Positions 11,809-22,617 of a DNA stretch of 64,000 nt are shown piece by piece. Source of the DNA: Eleusine coracana subsp. coracana (taxonomy: Eukaryota; Streptophyta; Magnoliopsida; Poales; Poaceae); NCBI GenBank assembly GCA_032690845.1, contig CM064417.1, forward strand, positions 25,069,110 through 25,133,109, in the 5' to 3' direction. Position numbers and translations under genes: made by a program. Position 1 is the first letter of the stretch. Every line of letters starts with the position of its first letter. The notes beneath the pieces are model-generated. The model was not told the DNA's origin. It was given only the letters and a program-made list of their open reading frames with translations, and did not search any database.

Positions 11809-11870
11809 CTTTTTTTTTCTCTTTTTTTTTTCTTTTTTTCTCTTTTTTTATACTTTTTTCTAAAAATATA
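11809..11870. repeat. T-rich low-complexity run
   Basis: Runs of T are broken by single C, or rarely A, residues. In element sense this is an A/G-rich run in the leader of element B. Confidence 0.9.
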
Positions 11871-11907
11871 AACAATGAGACCTCAAATAAGCAATTAAGC
11901 ACAAGCG

Positions 11908-11911
<4 letters not shown>

Positions 11912-11974
<63 letters not shown>
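11912..11974. repeat. (CT)n microsatellite, about 31 units
   Basis: An uninterrupted CT dinucleotide tract of about 62 bp lies in the 5' leader of element B. It accounts for the arginine-glutamate and serine-leucine runs in the overlapping open frames, which are artefacts. Confidence 0.97.
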
Positions 11975-11975
<1 letters not shown>

Positions 11976-12105
11976 GAGGAGGGACACACAGAACCGAACA
12001 GAGCGAGGCGAGCGGGTTACGACGTAACCGAGTAGGACTCGATCGGTGATCGGCCGAAAGTGTCGGCGGGGCAGTGATTGACCCGGACTCACGGTGCAGC
12101 GGAAA

Positions 12106-12183
12106 AACTTGGCAAGCGATCGGCTGACCACAACTTGGCAAGCGATCGGCTGACCACAACTTGGCAAGCGATCGGCCGACCAC
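12106..12183. repeat. 26-bp tandem repeat, three units
   Basis: The unit begins AACTTGGCAAGCGATCGG and is repeated at 12106, 12132 and 12158, with one substitution in the third unit. It lies in the element B leader, close to the primer site. Confidence 0.93.
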
Positions 12184-12479
12184 AACGCAACGGGTAGGTT
12201 ACGCGCGGCCAAGTAGGAGAGCGAGACGGGGTAAACAGATGCGGTGGAAAGCAAATTGTGGTGGTGAAAACACGTGGCACGGCAGAAGGATACGACGATG
12301 ATAGGAAGAAAATGATGAAACACAATGTACCAGCAACGATCAAAAGCGAAAGCACAAAAACTCAACAACGCAAATTATTGAACGAAAGTGCGAGGCTCAA
12401 AACCGTACTGGGGTAAACTTTTTTTTTTGTAGTTTTTGGTTTATGTGGACTTGGATAAACTCACCGAGAAACACTGGAA

Positions 12480-12489
12480 TCTGATACCA
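12480..12489 (-). promoter_or_regulatory. Primer binding site of element B
   Basis: The minus strand reads TGGTATCAGA two bases after the 5' LTR ends. This matches the 3' end complement of initiator methionine tRNA, the usual primer for these elements. Confidence 0.85.
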
Positions 12490-12491
12490 CT

Positions 12492-13131
12492 TGATAGGTG
12501 TAGAGTGCCCGATCTTTCGGCGAGCGGAGATAACTTCGATTTGGTGGATGTCGACCCTCACGATCCGACTACGACGAGCAAGCCGAAGCGCCTATGCAAT
12601 CGTTGAACCAACTTCTCGAGGATTTTAATCTTGCGGTAAACAAGATCAACCTAATCACGAGGATCAATTCTTACGCGCAATCGAAGAATGAGCAAGAATT
12701 AGAGGCGAGCAATCTGATGTATTGCACGAAGGTGGAGTTCTGAATTCACATCGAGAGACAGATGTATAGCTAAGCTAAACTTAAAACAAAACTCAAAGAT
12801 TGTAAGGGGCGTAGCCTTTGACTAAATAGGGGAAGGACACGGCATCTAGGGCCGGCTGAAGTGGAGAGGCGCGCGGTGGAGAGGGGGTCGTGCAACTTGG
12901 GCCATGTGGGCCTTCGGGCGGCGTCATCCTGGGCAGTCGTTCCTTAGCATCAAAACCGTCTTCAATTCCTAGGCTCGAGCTCTAGTGATTGGGCCCTTGT
13001 ACGTCGTCATCTCGTTAGAAGATGGATCCGTAACTCGAGGGGGCGCGACGACGAGAGGTGGAGGCGTGACAACTTGGTTTGGCGCGCCATCTTCCGTCGT
13101 CGTTATTCATATGTCGTTGATGTCCTCATCA
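12492..13131 (-). repeat. Element B 5' LTR
   Basis: This is the partner of 6285-6927. About 38 differences plus a 3-bp indel were counted by hand. The right edge CCTCATCA is followed directly by the duplicated CCCAG (13132-13136). Confidence 0.92.
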
Positions 13132-13136
13132 CCCAG

Positions 13137-13971
13137 TTACCACCATGTGCTAAAACACATGCTCTTAGCGTATCTTCCAAAATTTGGTTGACACGCTCTG
13201 TTTGTCCATCGGTAGTGGGATGGTAGCCAGAACTATGAATTAAATGTGTGCCCAGAGATGCCTGCAGTTGTTCCCAAAAATGAGCGATGAACTGCGAGCC
13301 TCTATCCGAAATGATAGTCTTAGGTTCTCCATGAGGACATAAGATTCTCGATATGTATAGCTATGTGTATTGCTTTATCTTATACCTATTATTGACCGGC
13401 AAGAAATGAGCAGATTTTGTGAGTCTATCCACAATGACCCAAATCGAGTCATGCTTACGCGAAGTGAGAGGTAGGCAACGATAAAATTCATACTAATGTC
13501 TTGCCACTTCCAGGCTGGAATACTCAATGGTCCGACCGATTTCAAATGATCCGCTTTAATTCTTTGACAAGTGTCGCATTCGGCAACGTACCGAGCAACT
13601 TCTTGTTTCATTCTTGTTCACCAAAAATTCCTTTTCAGATCTTGATACATCTTATTACTACCCGAATGAATAGAATATTTTAACTGATGTGCTTCATCCA
13701 TAATTTTCCGACGAAGTTCAAAGTCTTTCGGCACCACTAAGCGGTCATTGAACCACAGAGTATCATCCGAGTCTTGTCTAAAACACTTGGCTTTACCATC
13801 CTTAATGTTTTGGCGGATATATTCCATACCCTTATCATTTTTCTGTGCAGCAATGATCTCTTCACGAATGGTGGAGTGTATACTAAGATTGTTTATCATC
13901 AAAGCAGGCATAACATGAAGACTTGGTTCTGAAATAACCTTTTTAGTGCTGCTGTCTTGAAATTTTAGCAC
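13137..13971 (-). pseudogene. Element A integrase, N-terminal part and core (broken)
   Basis: After the B insertion the element A integrase resumes. The frame 13618-13971 gives the region after RNase H and the start of the zinc-binding domain (DEAHQLKYSIHSGSNKMY, DLKRNFW). The frame 13375-13611 gives YVAECDTCQRIKADHLKSVG and WKWQDISMNFIVA, where the expected catalytic Asp of the MDFI-type motif is Asn. The stretch 13137-13370 is in other frames and contains the remaining core blocks. Several shifts and stops are present, so this is a relic. Confidence 0.78.
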
Positions 13972-14440
13972 TATATTATTGCAATGAATTTTTCTACTGA
14001 GCGCATGGCGACTACATTGGCCTTGCCTGGATGATAATGAATCTCTAGGTTATAATTCTTGATTAATTCCAGTCGCCGATGTTGTCTCATGTTCAGATCA
14101 GTTTGAGTAAAAATGAATTTCAAGCTCTTATGATCCGCGTAGATATGCACTAAATTTCCAAGCAAGTAATGCCTCCAAATTTTTAGTGCAGGCACAACTG
14201 CAGCTAGTTCTAAATCATAAGTTGGATAATGTTCTTCATGCTTTCATAGTTGCCATGATGCGTAGGCAATGACACGACCACACTACATAAGCACACATCC
14301 AAGTCCTGTCCTAGAAGCATCACAATATATGTCAAACAGTTTAGTAATGTCTGGCTAGGCCAATACTGGGGCAGTAGTTAATAATTCCTTCAACTTCTGG
14401 AATGCTTCTTCACACTTACTATCCCATTCGAACTTCACAT
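13971..14440 (-). pseudogene. Element A RNase H (broken)
   Basis: The frame 13971-14195 reads PALKIWRHYLLGNLVHIYAD, then HKSLKFIFTQTDLNMRQ and IHYHPGKANVVA, the standard end of RNase H in Del/Tekay elements. The DNA to 14440 carries the earlier blocks in shifted frames. Element C has the same domain at 63347-63790, which shows the two elements are closely related. Confidence 0.75.
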
Positions 14441-14446
14441 CATTTT

Positions 14447-15165
14447 TCAATAATCTTGTGATGGGCTTGGATAGCTGGGAAAAATTAGGAATGAATATGC
14501 GGTAGCTAATCCGAGGAAACTACAAACTTGATGAACCGATTTAGGCGGTTTCCAACCTAGCACATCTTGCACTTTGGGGTCTATAGAGATTCCTTTCGCT
14601 GAAACTATGTGGCCAAGAAACGGCACACGGTCCAACCAAAATTTACACTTACTGAATTTTGCATACAACTTGTGATCTCATAGATGTTGAAGAACAATGC
14701 GTAGATATTCAGCATGTTCTTCCTTAGACTTAGAATAGATGAGGATGTCATCAATAATACTACCACAAACATGTCCAGCTCTGGCATGAATACTGAATTC
14801 ATGAGATACATGAAACGGGCAGGAGCATTGGTTAATCCAAATGATATCACTAGGTACTCGAATAATCCGTATCTCGTAGCGAAGGCGGTCTTCAGAATAG
14901 CTTCTGCTCTAATCTTTATTAGATGGTAACCTGAGTGAAGATCAATTTTTGAAACGACCTTGGCACCAACCAATTGATCAAAAAGTATATCAATACGGGG
15001 CAGTGGGTATTTATTCTTGATTGTGACTTCATTCAGTGGCGGATAATCAACGATGAGGCGCAGAGACTTGTCCTTCTTCTTCACAAAAATAGCAGGACAG
15101 CCCCAAGGTGAAGTGCTTGGGTGAATGAATCCCTTTGTCAGCACTTCGTTCAATTGCTTTTTTTA
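14447..15165 (-). pseudogene. Element A reverse transcriptase (broken)
   Basis: The main open part (14605-15153) reads LRLIVDYPPLNEVTIKNKYP, KIDLHSGYHLIKI and FGLTNAPARFMYLMN. The catalytic Asp-Asp region survives as IIDDILIYSK, but a frameshift just upstream separates it from the preceding blocks. The RT end (PFLGHIVSAKGISID, FLGLA) lies in the frame 14447-14668. The KNKYPLPRID wording is typical of the Del/Tekay group. Plus-strand frames here are shadows. Confidence 0.82.
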
Positions 15166-15790
15166 TTCAGCAAGCTCATTCGGGGCCATTTTATACAGTC
15201 GACAGGATACAGAAGATGTTCCTGGCTGTAGTTCAATCTTAAATTTCACTTCACGGTCAGGTGGGAGGCCATAGATATCCACAGGAAACACGTCCGGAAA
15301 CTCACAGACAATAGGAATGTTTTCCAGTGGTTGTCCTTCCAAGTGATAGACAACCAGATTTTTCAATGAACAGGTATTTAGAGAAAGTGTGTCTTAGCCA
15401 TGCAAGGGTGAGTTTAGATGAACGATACATGGCTCAATATCTAGCATGGCTCTATGAGTTTTCATCCAGATCATGCCTATGATTAGATCGATTTCCGGAT
15501 TTTTGAGCATGATGAAATCGATGGGGTAAACCTTTTGAGTTATTTCTAGTGGAGCTTTACCTAATACTTCATTAGCAAGAATTTGTCCAGCAGGAGAGCG
15601 GTTGGTGTAGCATCTATTTATGGTGGTGGTGTGGAGATTATGTTTTTGCACACAAGCTTTGCTAATGAAATTATGTGTAGCACCAGAATCAAAAAGTGCA
15701 AGGACAGGCTGACGATAAAGTGAGAGCGTAACGATCAGCACAGGTTGGCCCTGAGGGATGTCTTCAGCATTAGTGTAGTTGACTTGCACC
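15163..15790 (-). pseudogene. Element A protease and linker
   Basis: The retropepsin active site is clear: VLALFDSGATHNFISKAC, with the catalytic DSG retained, inside an open frame spanning 15394-16056. Downstream blocks include LIIGMIWMKTH, and the linker 15163-15366 reads FPDVFPVDIYGLPPDREVKF, the usual lead into RT. A stop separates the two frames near 15390. Confidence 0.8.
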
Positions 15791-16137
15791 ACGAGATTGT
15801 GTGTTCTTAGACTTGTCCTGGTTCTGATGCTGGTTATGATTACCGTTATTGTTGTTGCGCATGGGCACAGTGCATTCCTTAGCAAAATGGCCGGTACGAC
15901 CACAGTTGTAGCATGGATAGTTGCCTCCACGGTTAGCGGGTTGTGGAACGCGTCCATTCTGATTTCCTTGCTGCTGGTATGGTGCATGATTCTGATTATT
16001 TTGCTGCCGGTATGGTGCATGAGGTGGGAAGTTCTGTAGCTGCGGTGGCCTCGCATAGTTCTGAGCGTACGGGCGTTGAAATTTCTGCTGTGGAGATGCC
16101 CAAATACACTGTCCAGTGGGAGATGTGTATATCAGAT
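15790..16137 (-). pseudogene. Element A gag, nucleocapsid end
   Basis: A CCHC zinc knuckle, CYNCGRTGHFAKEC, is encoded at 15872-15913, in a different frame from the protease. Upstream are low-complexity Q/N/P-rich residues (YRQQNNQNHAPYQQQ) typical of gag C-termini. The frame is interrupted at 16138 by the insertion of element D and resumes at 19590. Confidence 0.72.
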
Positions 16138-16549
16138 TGTCGATGACATGTACCCGGGGTACCTCACATAGAAAGAAAGTAGAGATAGACTCCTACTATG
16201 ATATGTATAGTAGACTGACTAGGACTCCGCCATGTAACCCTGTCCTCTGGATATATAAGGCGGGACACAGGTCCTCCTCAAGAAAAAAAAAAGCCCATAA
16301 TTAGATAGATCCCACAACTAGACATCATTGTCTAGGGCAACCCTCCTTATCTAGATCTATAATCTAGACATATGAATACAAATATCCAAGAACACAGGAC
16401 GTAGGATTATTATCCTTCGAGAGGCCCGAACCTATATAAATCGACGTCTTGTGTTACCATCGTCTCTCGATCTCGCGCATATCCCTTTCTACATATAAAT
16501 CCTCATAGGTGAACTATCCTATGACTAATACCAAGAATAAGTCTCAACA
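16138..16549 (+). repeat. Element D 5' LTR
   Basis: It starts TGTCGATGACATG and ends GTCTCAACA. A TATA-like box GATATATAAGG near 16248 is probably the promoter in U3. Confidence 0.85.
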
Positions 16550-16566
16550 TTTGACGTCGTCCATGA
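16550..16566 (+). promoter_or_regulatory. Probable primer binding site of element D
   Basis: TTTGACGTCGTCCATGA directly follows the LTR. It is a mutated form of the primer site used by Tat/RIRE2-type gypsy elements. Confidence 0.55.
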
Positions 16567-18349
16567 GGATAGCGTGAAGGTCGGCATGTCGAGTTCGATG
16601 GCTTCAATCTACTTCAAGATCTAATTGCGAGCAGACCGGCGTTGAAGCGCCGTATCGTCACACAAGTCATCGTGTTTTCATCGACAACAACATCTTCATA
16701 TTCAAAGCACATGGTGGTGGCTGGTTTGGATTGATCGATCTGGTCAAAGTCGATGAATCTCATGCGACACCAGTTCGGCGGATCGATCATGTTTCAGCAA
16801 GTCCAGGACTACTCCAGAGAATGCCGGTACTAACCAGACCGTGCCTGACTAGACTTCCCAAAGCTAATCCAAATCGTACACAGGGGAAGTCTCTTTCCAT
16901 CTTTCCATCATTTATTCTTTTTATATTATTCTATTCCTTCCTTCTAGACTAATAATCAATTTGATTAGTAGCCTGGAAACTAAACTCGTGATGATGTTTT
17001 GCATGGACCGAGGTACACGGAGCAAAGCCAAGCACGATGGTGTAGACCGTCATCCCTGGATACTTGGTCCAAATAACCGAGGGACTTATATCTGCGAACC
17101 TGGCTGCTCAGCGACCCTATTTAATCTGCGTTTTTTTTACTCCGACTCGTAATCGAGTTCAGATCAAAAACGCTCGGGGGCTACTTTGCTATCGACTCGG
17201 CCACTCGGCGACATCGCTGCACCACGACGATTTGATGATCACTCAGCTACTAAGCGACGCCGTCAATGACTTGGCGCTTTGGGTTTTCACCCACTCGGTT
17301 AATGGACGACACCTTTGACGACTTGGCGATACAAGTCAACCACTCCGAGTTTTGATGTTCTGGCGATATGATGGCCCGACTTCAATGTTCGACCACTCGC
17401 CAACCACATCGGCACGCTCAGGGGCTTGTCTTCAACTCGCTGAATAACAAAGCTAAGTATCTTTATACTTTCTCGATTTATTTTTGAGGTTTTGGGCTCA
17501 TGTCCTTCATACCTTTTTCCCCACGACCGCTTATCTCTGTTTTCTAAGCAGAAGGTCATAGTTTTTTTTATGAGTAAAGTTGGGCTTTTAAATCAATGCT
17601 CTTTTTATGGCTTTATTCGTCTTTATATTGTCTTGGTTCTTTAATCCTTCGCATTAAACAATCGAGCCAGTGGGCTATTTGTGTATCTATACACATGTTC
17701 CTCCACTTTTTGGTGAATCTAACAGTACACATGTCGGTCGATGACCTTTCAGTAGTGCCTTGGCCCTGACACCATATGACCCATGTCGGTCGGTGACCTT
17801 TCAGTAGTGCTTCAGCCCTGACACCATATGACCCATGTCGTCTGTTCTAGGTCCACTCTTTTTGGCTTTAGCCTCACCGATATATTGTATTTTATTTATG
17901 ATTTGATCTTATTTTTGGTCTTACGCCGATAAGCAACTAAGGCATAAAACTTCTTTGCTACGTGACAAACTGCCACTATACTAAACCTAGAGCCAAAGTT
18001 GCGAGAGGTCATGTGTCAACTGGTTTTGATTGCTACGCAAGAATAATTATGACCGATATTGTTACAGCAGACCAAGCTTCGAGCTCTTTATATTTTGTCC
18101 TAAGTATTCTATGGTGAATCGTTCTGGTTGCTAACACGCGAATACGCTACTATGCGCTAATCGGTCTACTAAAAGGAGAAAAATGGATTCATATTTAACT
18201 TTTCAGTCGACTGATTTGTTTGGCTTATAAAAATAAGTTATCAAGCGAACAATGTTAATTATAACTAATTATTCTAATTTCCTTTATTTTCAGGAACATT
18301 TATGACGAATAGGCAGATACACCACTCGACACAGAGTGATTTCCTCTCC

Positions 18350-18546
18350 TTGATCGGTCTACGATGCCAATTCAGACCGTCTTCATCGGTCTACGATGCC
18401 AATTCAGACCGCCTTCATCGGTCTATGATGCCAATTCAGATCGCCTTCATCGGTCTACGATGTCAATTCAGACCACCTTCATTGGTCTAACATGCCAGTT
18501 CAGACTGTCTTCATCGGTCAACTTACAACTCCGATTGCTTTCGTCG
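18350..18546. repeat. 32-bp tandem repeat, six units
   Basis: The CGGTCT motif recurs exactly every 32 bp at 18355, 18387, 18419, 18451, 18483 and 18515. The unit contains TCGGTCTACGATGCCAATTC; later units diverge. It lies inside element D, and degraded relatives with the same CGGTCT core continue to about 18650. No unique spacers separate the units, so it is not CRISPR. Confidence 0.95.
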
Positions 18547-19167
18547 ATCGGTTACACCAGTTCTGATTGCGACTATCGGTCTGCCACATCATATCTGACC
18601 GCCACCATCAGTCGGCCACATGTCAGACCGTCGGTGTCACTCGGTCATCACGACTTTGAATGATTTCTACTACATCAGCGATCGGCGGCTACAACAACCT
18701 CGGCTGCCTTCTTCACTCGACCTTCTCGTCTTGAGTTGAGCGTCGCTGTCTCTCGGACATGATATTTTGAGTTGAGCGCGGCTACCACTCGGTCATTGGT
18801 TTGAGTCATCTACCAATCAGCGGTGATTGAAGTCACTCGTTTGAATCATTTATCACTCGGTAGTGATTGATGTCACTCTACTAACCTATTTATCACTCGA
18901 ATTTGATGATTCGAGCAATTTTTCCTGAAAGAGAGCCAACACGACTATTCTTATTTTGGACTCTTGCATTATTTGCAAATTTCAAACGATACAAGAGTCG
19001 GGGGCTATACCTAATTAGGTGCACCTACCCGGTGCACCAGATGATTTCTCGAAGACATTTTTAGATCTTTGAGACCCTTACAAGCTCGCTGATATAAAGT
19101 TGAAGCATTCTACATGGCACAAACCAGTCAGGAAGCTACTGAAGACTATCATCAAGCTTGCAAGACT

Positions 19168-19179
19168 CCTGGGGGCTAC
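19168..19179 (+). promoter_or_regulatory. Polypurine tract of element D
   Basis: CCTGGGGGCTAC lies directly before the second LTR. It sets the orientation of element D as plus. Confidence 0.75.
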
Positions 19180-19589
19180 TATCGATGACATGTACCCGGG
19201 TATCTCACATAGAAGGAAAGTAGAGATAGACTCCTACTATGATATGTATAGTAGACCGACTAGGACTCTGCCATGTAACCTTGTTCTCCTGATATATAAG
19301 GCGGGATAGGGGTCCTCCTCAATACAAAAAAAGCCCACAATTAGATAGATCTCACAACTAGACATCATCGTCTAGGGCAACCCTCCTCGTCTAGATCTAT
19401 GATCTAGACATATGAATACAAATACCCAAGAACACAGGACGTAGGGTTATTATCCTTCGGGAGACCCGAACCTGTATAAATTGACGTCTTGTGTTACCAT
19501 CATCTCTCGATCTCGCGCATATCCCTTTCTACATATAAATCCTTATAGGTGAACTATCCTATGACTAATGCCGAGAAAAAGTCTCGACA
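19180..19589 (+). repeat. Element D 3' LTR
   Basis: It begins TATCGATGACATG, where TG of the first LTR has become TA, and ends GTCTCGACA. It is otherwise collinear with 16138-16549. Confidence 0.85.
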
Positions 19590-20369
19590 CAAACGATGCT
19601 TAGCTTGGGGAACAGCAGAGGCACTAGTGCTTCTTTTATGATCCTCTTCTTCAACTTGACGCATGGCACCTTCCTAGATAATAGCAGCATTGACTAGAAC
19701 ACTAAACGTACCGGTTATCTGCCAAGTCAGACGTTCCTTCAGTGTGGCATTCATACCACGCAAGAATGCATACCTCTTCTTATCCTTAGTGTTGACATAG
19801 TCAATAGCATACTAGGCCAGATGGTTGAAAGCTTTAGAATACTAGAGGACATTCCTCCCTCCCTGTGTCAGATCCATGAATTCCTAATATTTCCTCTGGA
19901 TGAGGCCAGCGGGAATGAAAAGTGCATGGAATACCGTCTTGAACTCAGTCCACTCAACACAGTGGCCAGTAGTCAGAGAAGCTTCATAATATGCCCACCA
20001 GGCACTATCAGGGCCCTGGAGTTGTTGGGCAGCGAATAGCACTTTCTGTTGCTCAGTGCAGTCCAGTAGATCGAACATGGACTCAGTTTGACACGACCAA
20101 TGATCCGCGTCTAGAGGTTCTCTGGCATGCTCAAAGGTCGGCGGATGAGTGCCCAGAAAATCTGAGTACGTGCACTGACGAGGGTGGTTGTTGTTGCGGT
20201 TGCCTCCACGTCCACCCAATTGGGACGTATTGTCCACTAATTGGTGAAGTATCTTGGAATCACCCCGCTGATGGGTGAGAACACCAGTGAGTATTTCCGC
20301 CAATGTGGGTTGTGCAGCACCTCCCTGCTGCGAGCTCTCGGGTTCATCCTGGGTCCGAGTACGCGCCAT
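19590..20369 (-). pseudogene. Element A gag, N-terminal part (broken)
   Basis: The start codon is the ATG at 20367-20369 (MARTRTQDEPESSQQGG). The open part to 19884 holds FLGTHPPTFEHAREPLDADH and ALFIPAGLIQRKY, typical of Del/Tekay capsid. It ends at a stop where Gln is expected; the following block (EFMDLTQGG, then YAFLRGMN, LKERL) continues in the same direction to the D insertion. I chose this ATG over the one 12 codons upstream because capsid homology starts here. Confidence 0.78.
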
Positions 20370-20612
20370 GCTGCAAGGATGTTTATTTGATTGAGTCAAA
20401 ACCATTCCTTATAGTAAAAATACATTTCATATGGAGTGCTACGAAATACAGAGGCATGGTTTTAGTTCACATTTTCTAACCTCAAGGGTCAACAAAACAG
20501 GAATGGGTTTTTAGAACCAATTCTGTCCTAACTGTACAGTAGTGGGAAAAGTGTGTATTTAGACCTGAAAATGAAATCTCCGGCACTGGGCTTGGCATCA
20601 AATTACATAAGA
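20370..20612. other. Element A leader between gag and the solo LTR insertion
   Basis: No gene is visible. This is untranslated leader of element A that continues on the other side of the solo LTR at 21547. Confidence 0.6.
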
Positions 20613-20617
20613 CTTCC

Positions 20618-21541
20618 TGATGTGAACAAGGGTTCCCGATCTTCCGAAAGGTTCTTGGTAAGTTGATTTGGTCGGAGGCGACACACAAATCGATCCGGCT
20701 TCAGAACAGCACGTTCTAAACCCCGCAATCGTAGCACGACGTCTCCTCTGGTTATCAACCGTCCAAAAGACGATTGACCTCGCCGAGAAGGCTAATCCCT
20801 GCCTGCGAATCAAGAACACAAGCAAGAACAACGAAGAATGCAACACAATTGCAGATGTATGATTAAACTCTCAAAGTTGGGGTCTCACAAACCGATGAAC
20901 GGTGAAACTGTTTATGAACAGAATTGATCTAAGCAAAACCCAAACCCTAATGGTGCGGCAGCGGCTGTATATAAACACCCTAGGGTCGTGCAAAACCCTC
21001 TGGACGCGCCCCTAATTGGGCTCAACTAGATACAAAGCCCAAAGGCCAAAAATAGGCGACGCAGCACTGATACAGATTCTGGACTCTCTCTTGTTTTGAC
21101 GATTCCCTATGACTCCGGATGAATTTTGACATGAGGCCGGCGGCATTAGAAAGGTCTTCTCCTTATCTTTCCGTGCATATGTAGAACGTTCAAATCCGAG
21201 TCCGTATGCGTCCTGGGTGACTGTTTTAGTACAGACTGATCCTGGGCCCCGAAACAGACTCGAAGTCGGTTTTGATTGGGCCTCCACTTTGGCTTCCAAG
21301 CCCTTGCTGGTCCTCCACGTTCCCAACTCCTTCTCCCATCATCTCCTGGTCCTCTCCATAGTTTTTAATCATAAAATAATCATTAGGTAGCAAACTATTC
21401 TCAAAAGTAATATATAGCAAAGAACGTAGGAACGAGCTCACCTCTAAATTTAGTCGTCGTGCACGAGCTCTAGTCATTGGACCTTGCAAGTCCAGATTTG
21501 GAGGAGTGTTGTGTGTATCCATAGGAGTGATGTCCTCATCA
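20618..21541 (-). mobile_element. Solo LTR of a CRM-like gypsy element
   Basis: This is a 924-bp LTR with ends TGATGTG and CCTCATCA (plus strand), flanked on both sides by the exact pentamer CTTCC (20613-20617 and 21542-21546). No internal region is present, so it is a solo LTR left by recombination between two LTRs. It resembles the element B LTR at both ends (CCCGATCTTCCGAAAGG near the left, GATGTCCTCATCA at the right) but is longer and clearly another subfamily. Confidence 0.9.
21226..21541 (-). pseudogene. Pol C-terminal coding tail inside the solo LTR
   Basis: On the minus strand the LTR opens with codons for DEDI, then MDTHNTPPNLDLQ and GPMTRARARRLNLEVSSFL, and stays open for about 100 codons. 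This matches the end of element B pol (GPITRARAQELK), which is also encoded within its LTR. The solo LTR thus carries the tail of an integrase polyprotein with no rest of the gene. It cannot make a functional protein. Confidence 0.75.
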
Positions 21542-21546
21542 CTTCC

Positions 21547-22617
21547 ATAGCTTTCCAGAATGTATTTAAACTCCCAAAAATTCCATATGGAACTGGACTT
21601 ATGATTTTTACAAGCTCAGGTTGACAGATTCTATTTCTGGATGACAGGGGCTTACTGTTTTAACTCTACTGGACAGAGTAAAAACTATTAGATGCTGAGA
21701 CCTATTGGGAATGAAAATAGACTTCTAAAAATTTCCATATTGGGCTTATACACCTCTAAATTCGAAGTAAAACTCCAGTTATGAAATTTTTAAGTTCAGG
21801 GTTGCTATTGAAAACAGTGGCTGAGAGATTGTGTTTGTTTTTGTTTTTTTGGGGTTGTTCCTATTATTGTCAAAGTTTTAATTAAACAATAGGTGACAGA
21901 GAAAATTATTATCTTTCCAACAAGTATTTATATGACTCATTTGGTTGAGCAAATTAATTACTACAAATTTTTGAAGTTGATGGTTAAAAACAGGACAGAT
22001 TATGGTGAACTTAACAATTGGATTTGCAATTCGAAATTTCTGTACTCAACATAGTTGGATTTTTATTCAGAGGTGGATGAACAAGATGAGGGAAATATTT
22101 TAGTTGAGTTATAGAGGGATGCATGATGCAAAATATTTCCATTTTATTAACCTATCATTTCTCACAACACAAGACATTATTTTGCCGCCACTTAGCGGCA
22201 CGAATATTTGGTGACGAAACTCACTCAACACGTATGTCAATCTAATGTTCGTACTAACGGTGTTAGTGTACCTACAGAAACTCATTGCTGAGTTAATACA
22301 TCAAGTTCATAGGAAACTACAAAAATAAGCATAATTCTACAAGTAACGATTTATGGAAAAGGATCGCCCTGTGATAAGTCACGAGCCAACAGTGTCCCGT
22401 ATCTGTCTGCGAGCACAGACACCGATATCACGTGTGTCGGTTAACCTCGCACATACCTTCAATTGATGAAGTCGTAAATGCAATATTTAAACAATCATAA
22501 CTCAGGTTAGCTTTGTCACCACTCCTAACATTCTAACATGGGCAATACTAATGTATCCTCACTCGCATATGTTGTAGTTTCGAAAATATGATTTATTTAT
22601 TGTATTATCTTGGACTA
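21547..22617 (-). other. Element A 5' leader
   Basis: This is AT-rich non-coding sequence between the primer site and the solo LTR. Local recurring words such as TCCATATTGGGC, AAATTTTTAAGTTC and AACAGTGGC suggest old degenerate repeats, but no gene or clear array is visible. Confidence 0.5.

Larger units (their letters stand above)
11434..12479 (-). other. Element B 5' leader with low-complexity repeats
   Basis: This stretch between the primer site and gag holds no gene. It contains the pyrimidine-rich run 11809-11870, the (CT)n repeat 11912-11974 and a 26-bp tandem repeat at 12106-12183. In element sense the first two read as a (GA)n tract and a poly-A-rich run just upstream of gag. Confidence 0.7.
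6285..13131 (-). mobile_element. Element B: Ty3/gypsy, CRM-like, complete but decayed
   Basis: This is a structurally complete 6.8 kb retrotransposon on the minus strand, inserted into the integrase of element A. It has LTRs of 643 and 640 bp (TGATGAGG...CCTATCA in element sense), identical 5-bp target duplications, a tRNA-iMet primer site, a polypurine tract, and gag, protease, RT, RNase H and integrase in gypsy order. RT and integrase wording and the C-terminal GPITRARA motif match the CRM/CRR chromovirus group as I know it; this assignment is by motif only. The LTRs differ at about 38 of 640 positions by my hand count (6%), mostly transitions. Stops and frameshifts in every domain show it is inactive. 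Confidence 0.9.
16138..19589 (+). mobile_element. Element D: non-coding gypsy-type LTR element (LARD-like)
   Basis: This is a 3.45 kb element inserted in the gag of element A. The LTRs are 412 and 410 bp. The primer-site region after the first LTR, TTTGACGTCGTCCATGA, resembles the TTGGCGCCGTCTGTGGG type common in grass Tat/RIRE2 gypsy elements, and CCTGGGGGCTAC before the second LTR is a typical polypurine tract of that group. The interior has no recognisable protein domain, so it must have depended on enzymes of another element, as the Dasheng family does. About 34 differences between LTRs (8%) by hand count. Flanking pentamers CAGAT and CAAAC differ by two transitions, so the duplication is only probable. 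Confidence 0.8.

Noticed and set aside
11522..12183. Open frames of 107-155 codons across the CT tract on both strands
   Set aside because: They are produced by the dinucleotide repeat, which has no stops in any frame, and they have no other motif.
18350..18546. Regular 32-bp repeats resembling a CRISPR array
   Set aside because: The units are directly adjacent with no unique spacers, in a plant retrotransposon. It is a tandem repeat.
16133..19594. A perfect target duplication for element D
   Set aside because: The flanking pentamers CAGAT and CAAAC differ at two positions. The insertion is supported by LTRs, primer site and the interrupted gag, but not by an exact duplication.
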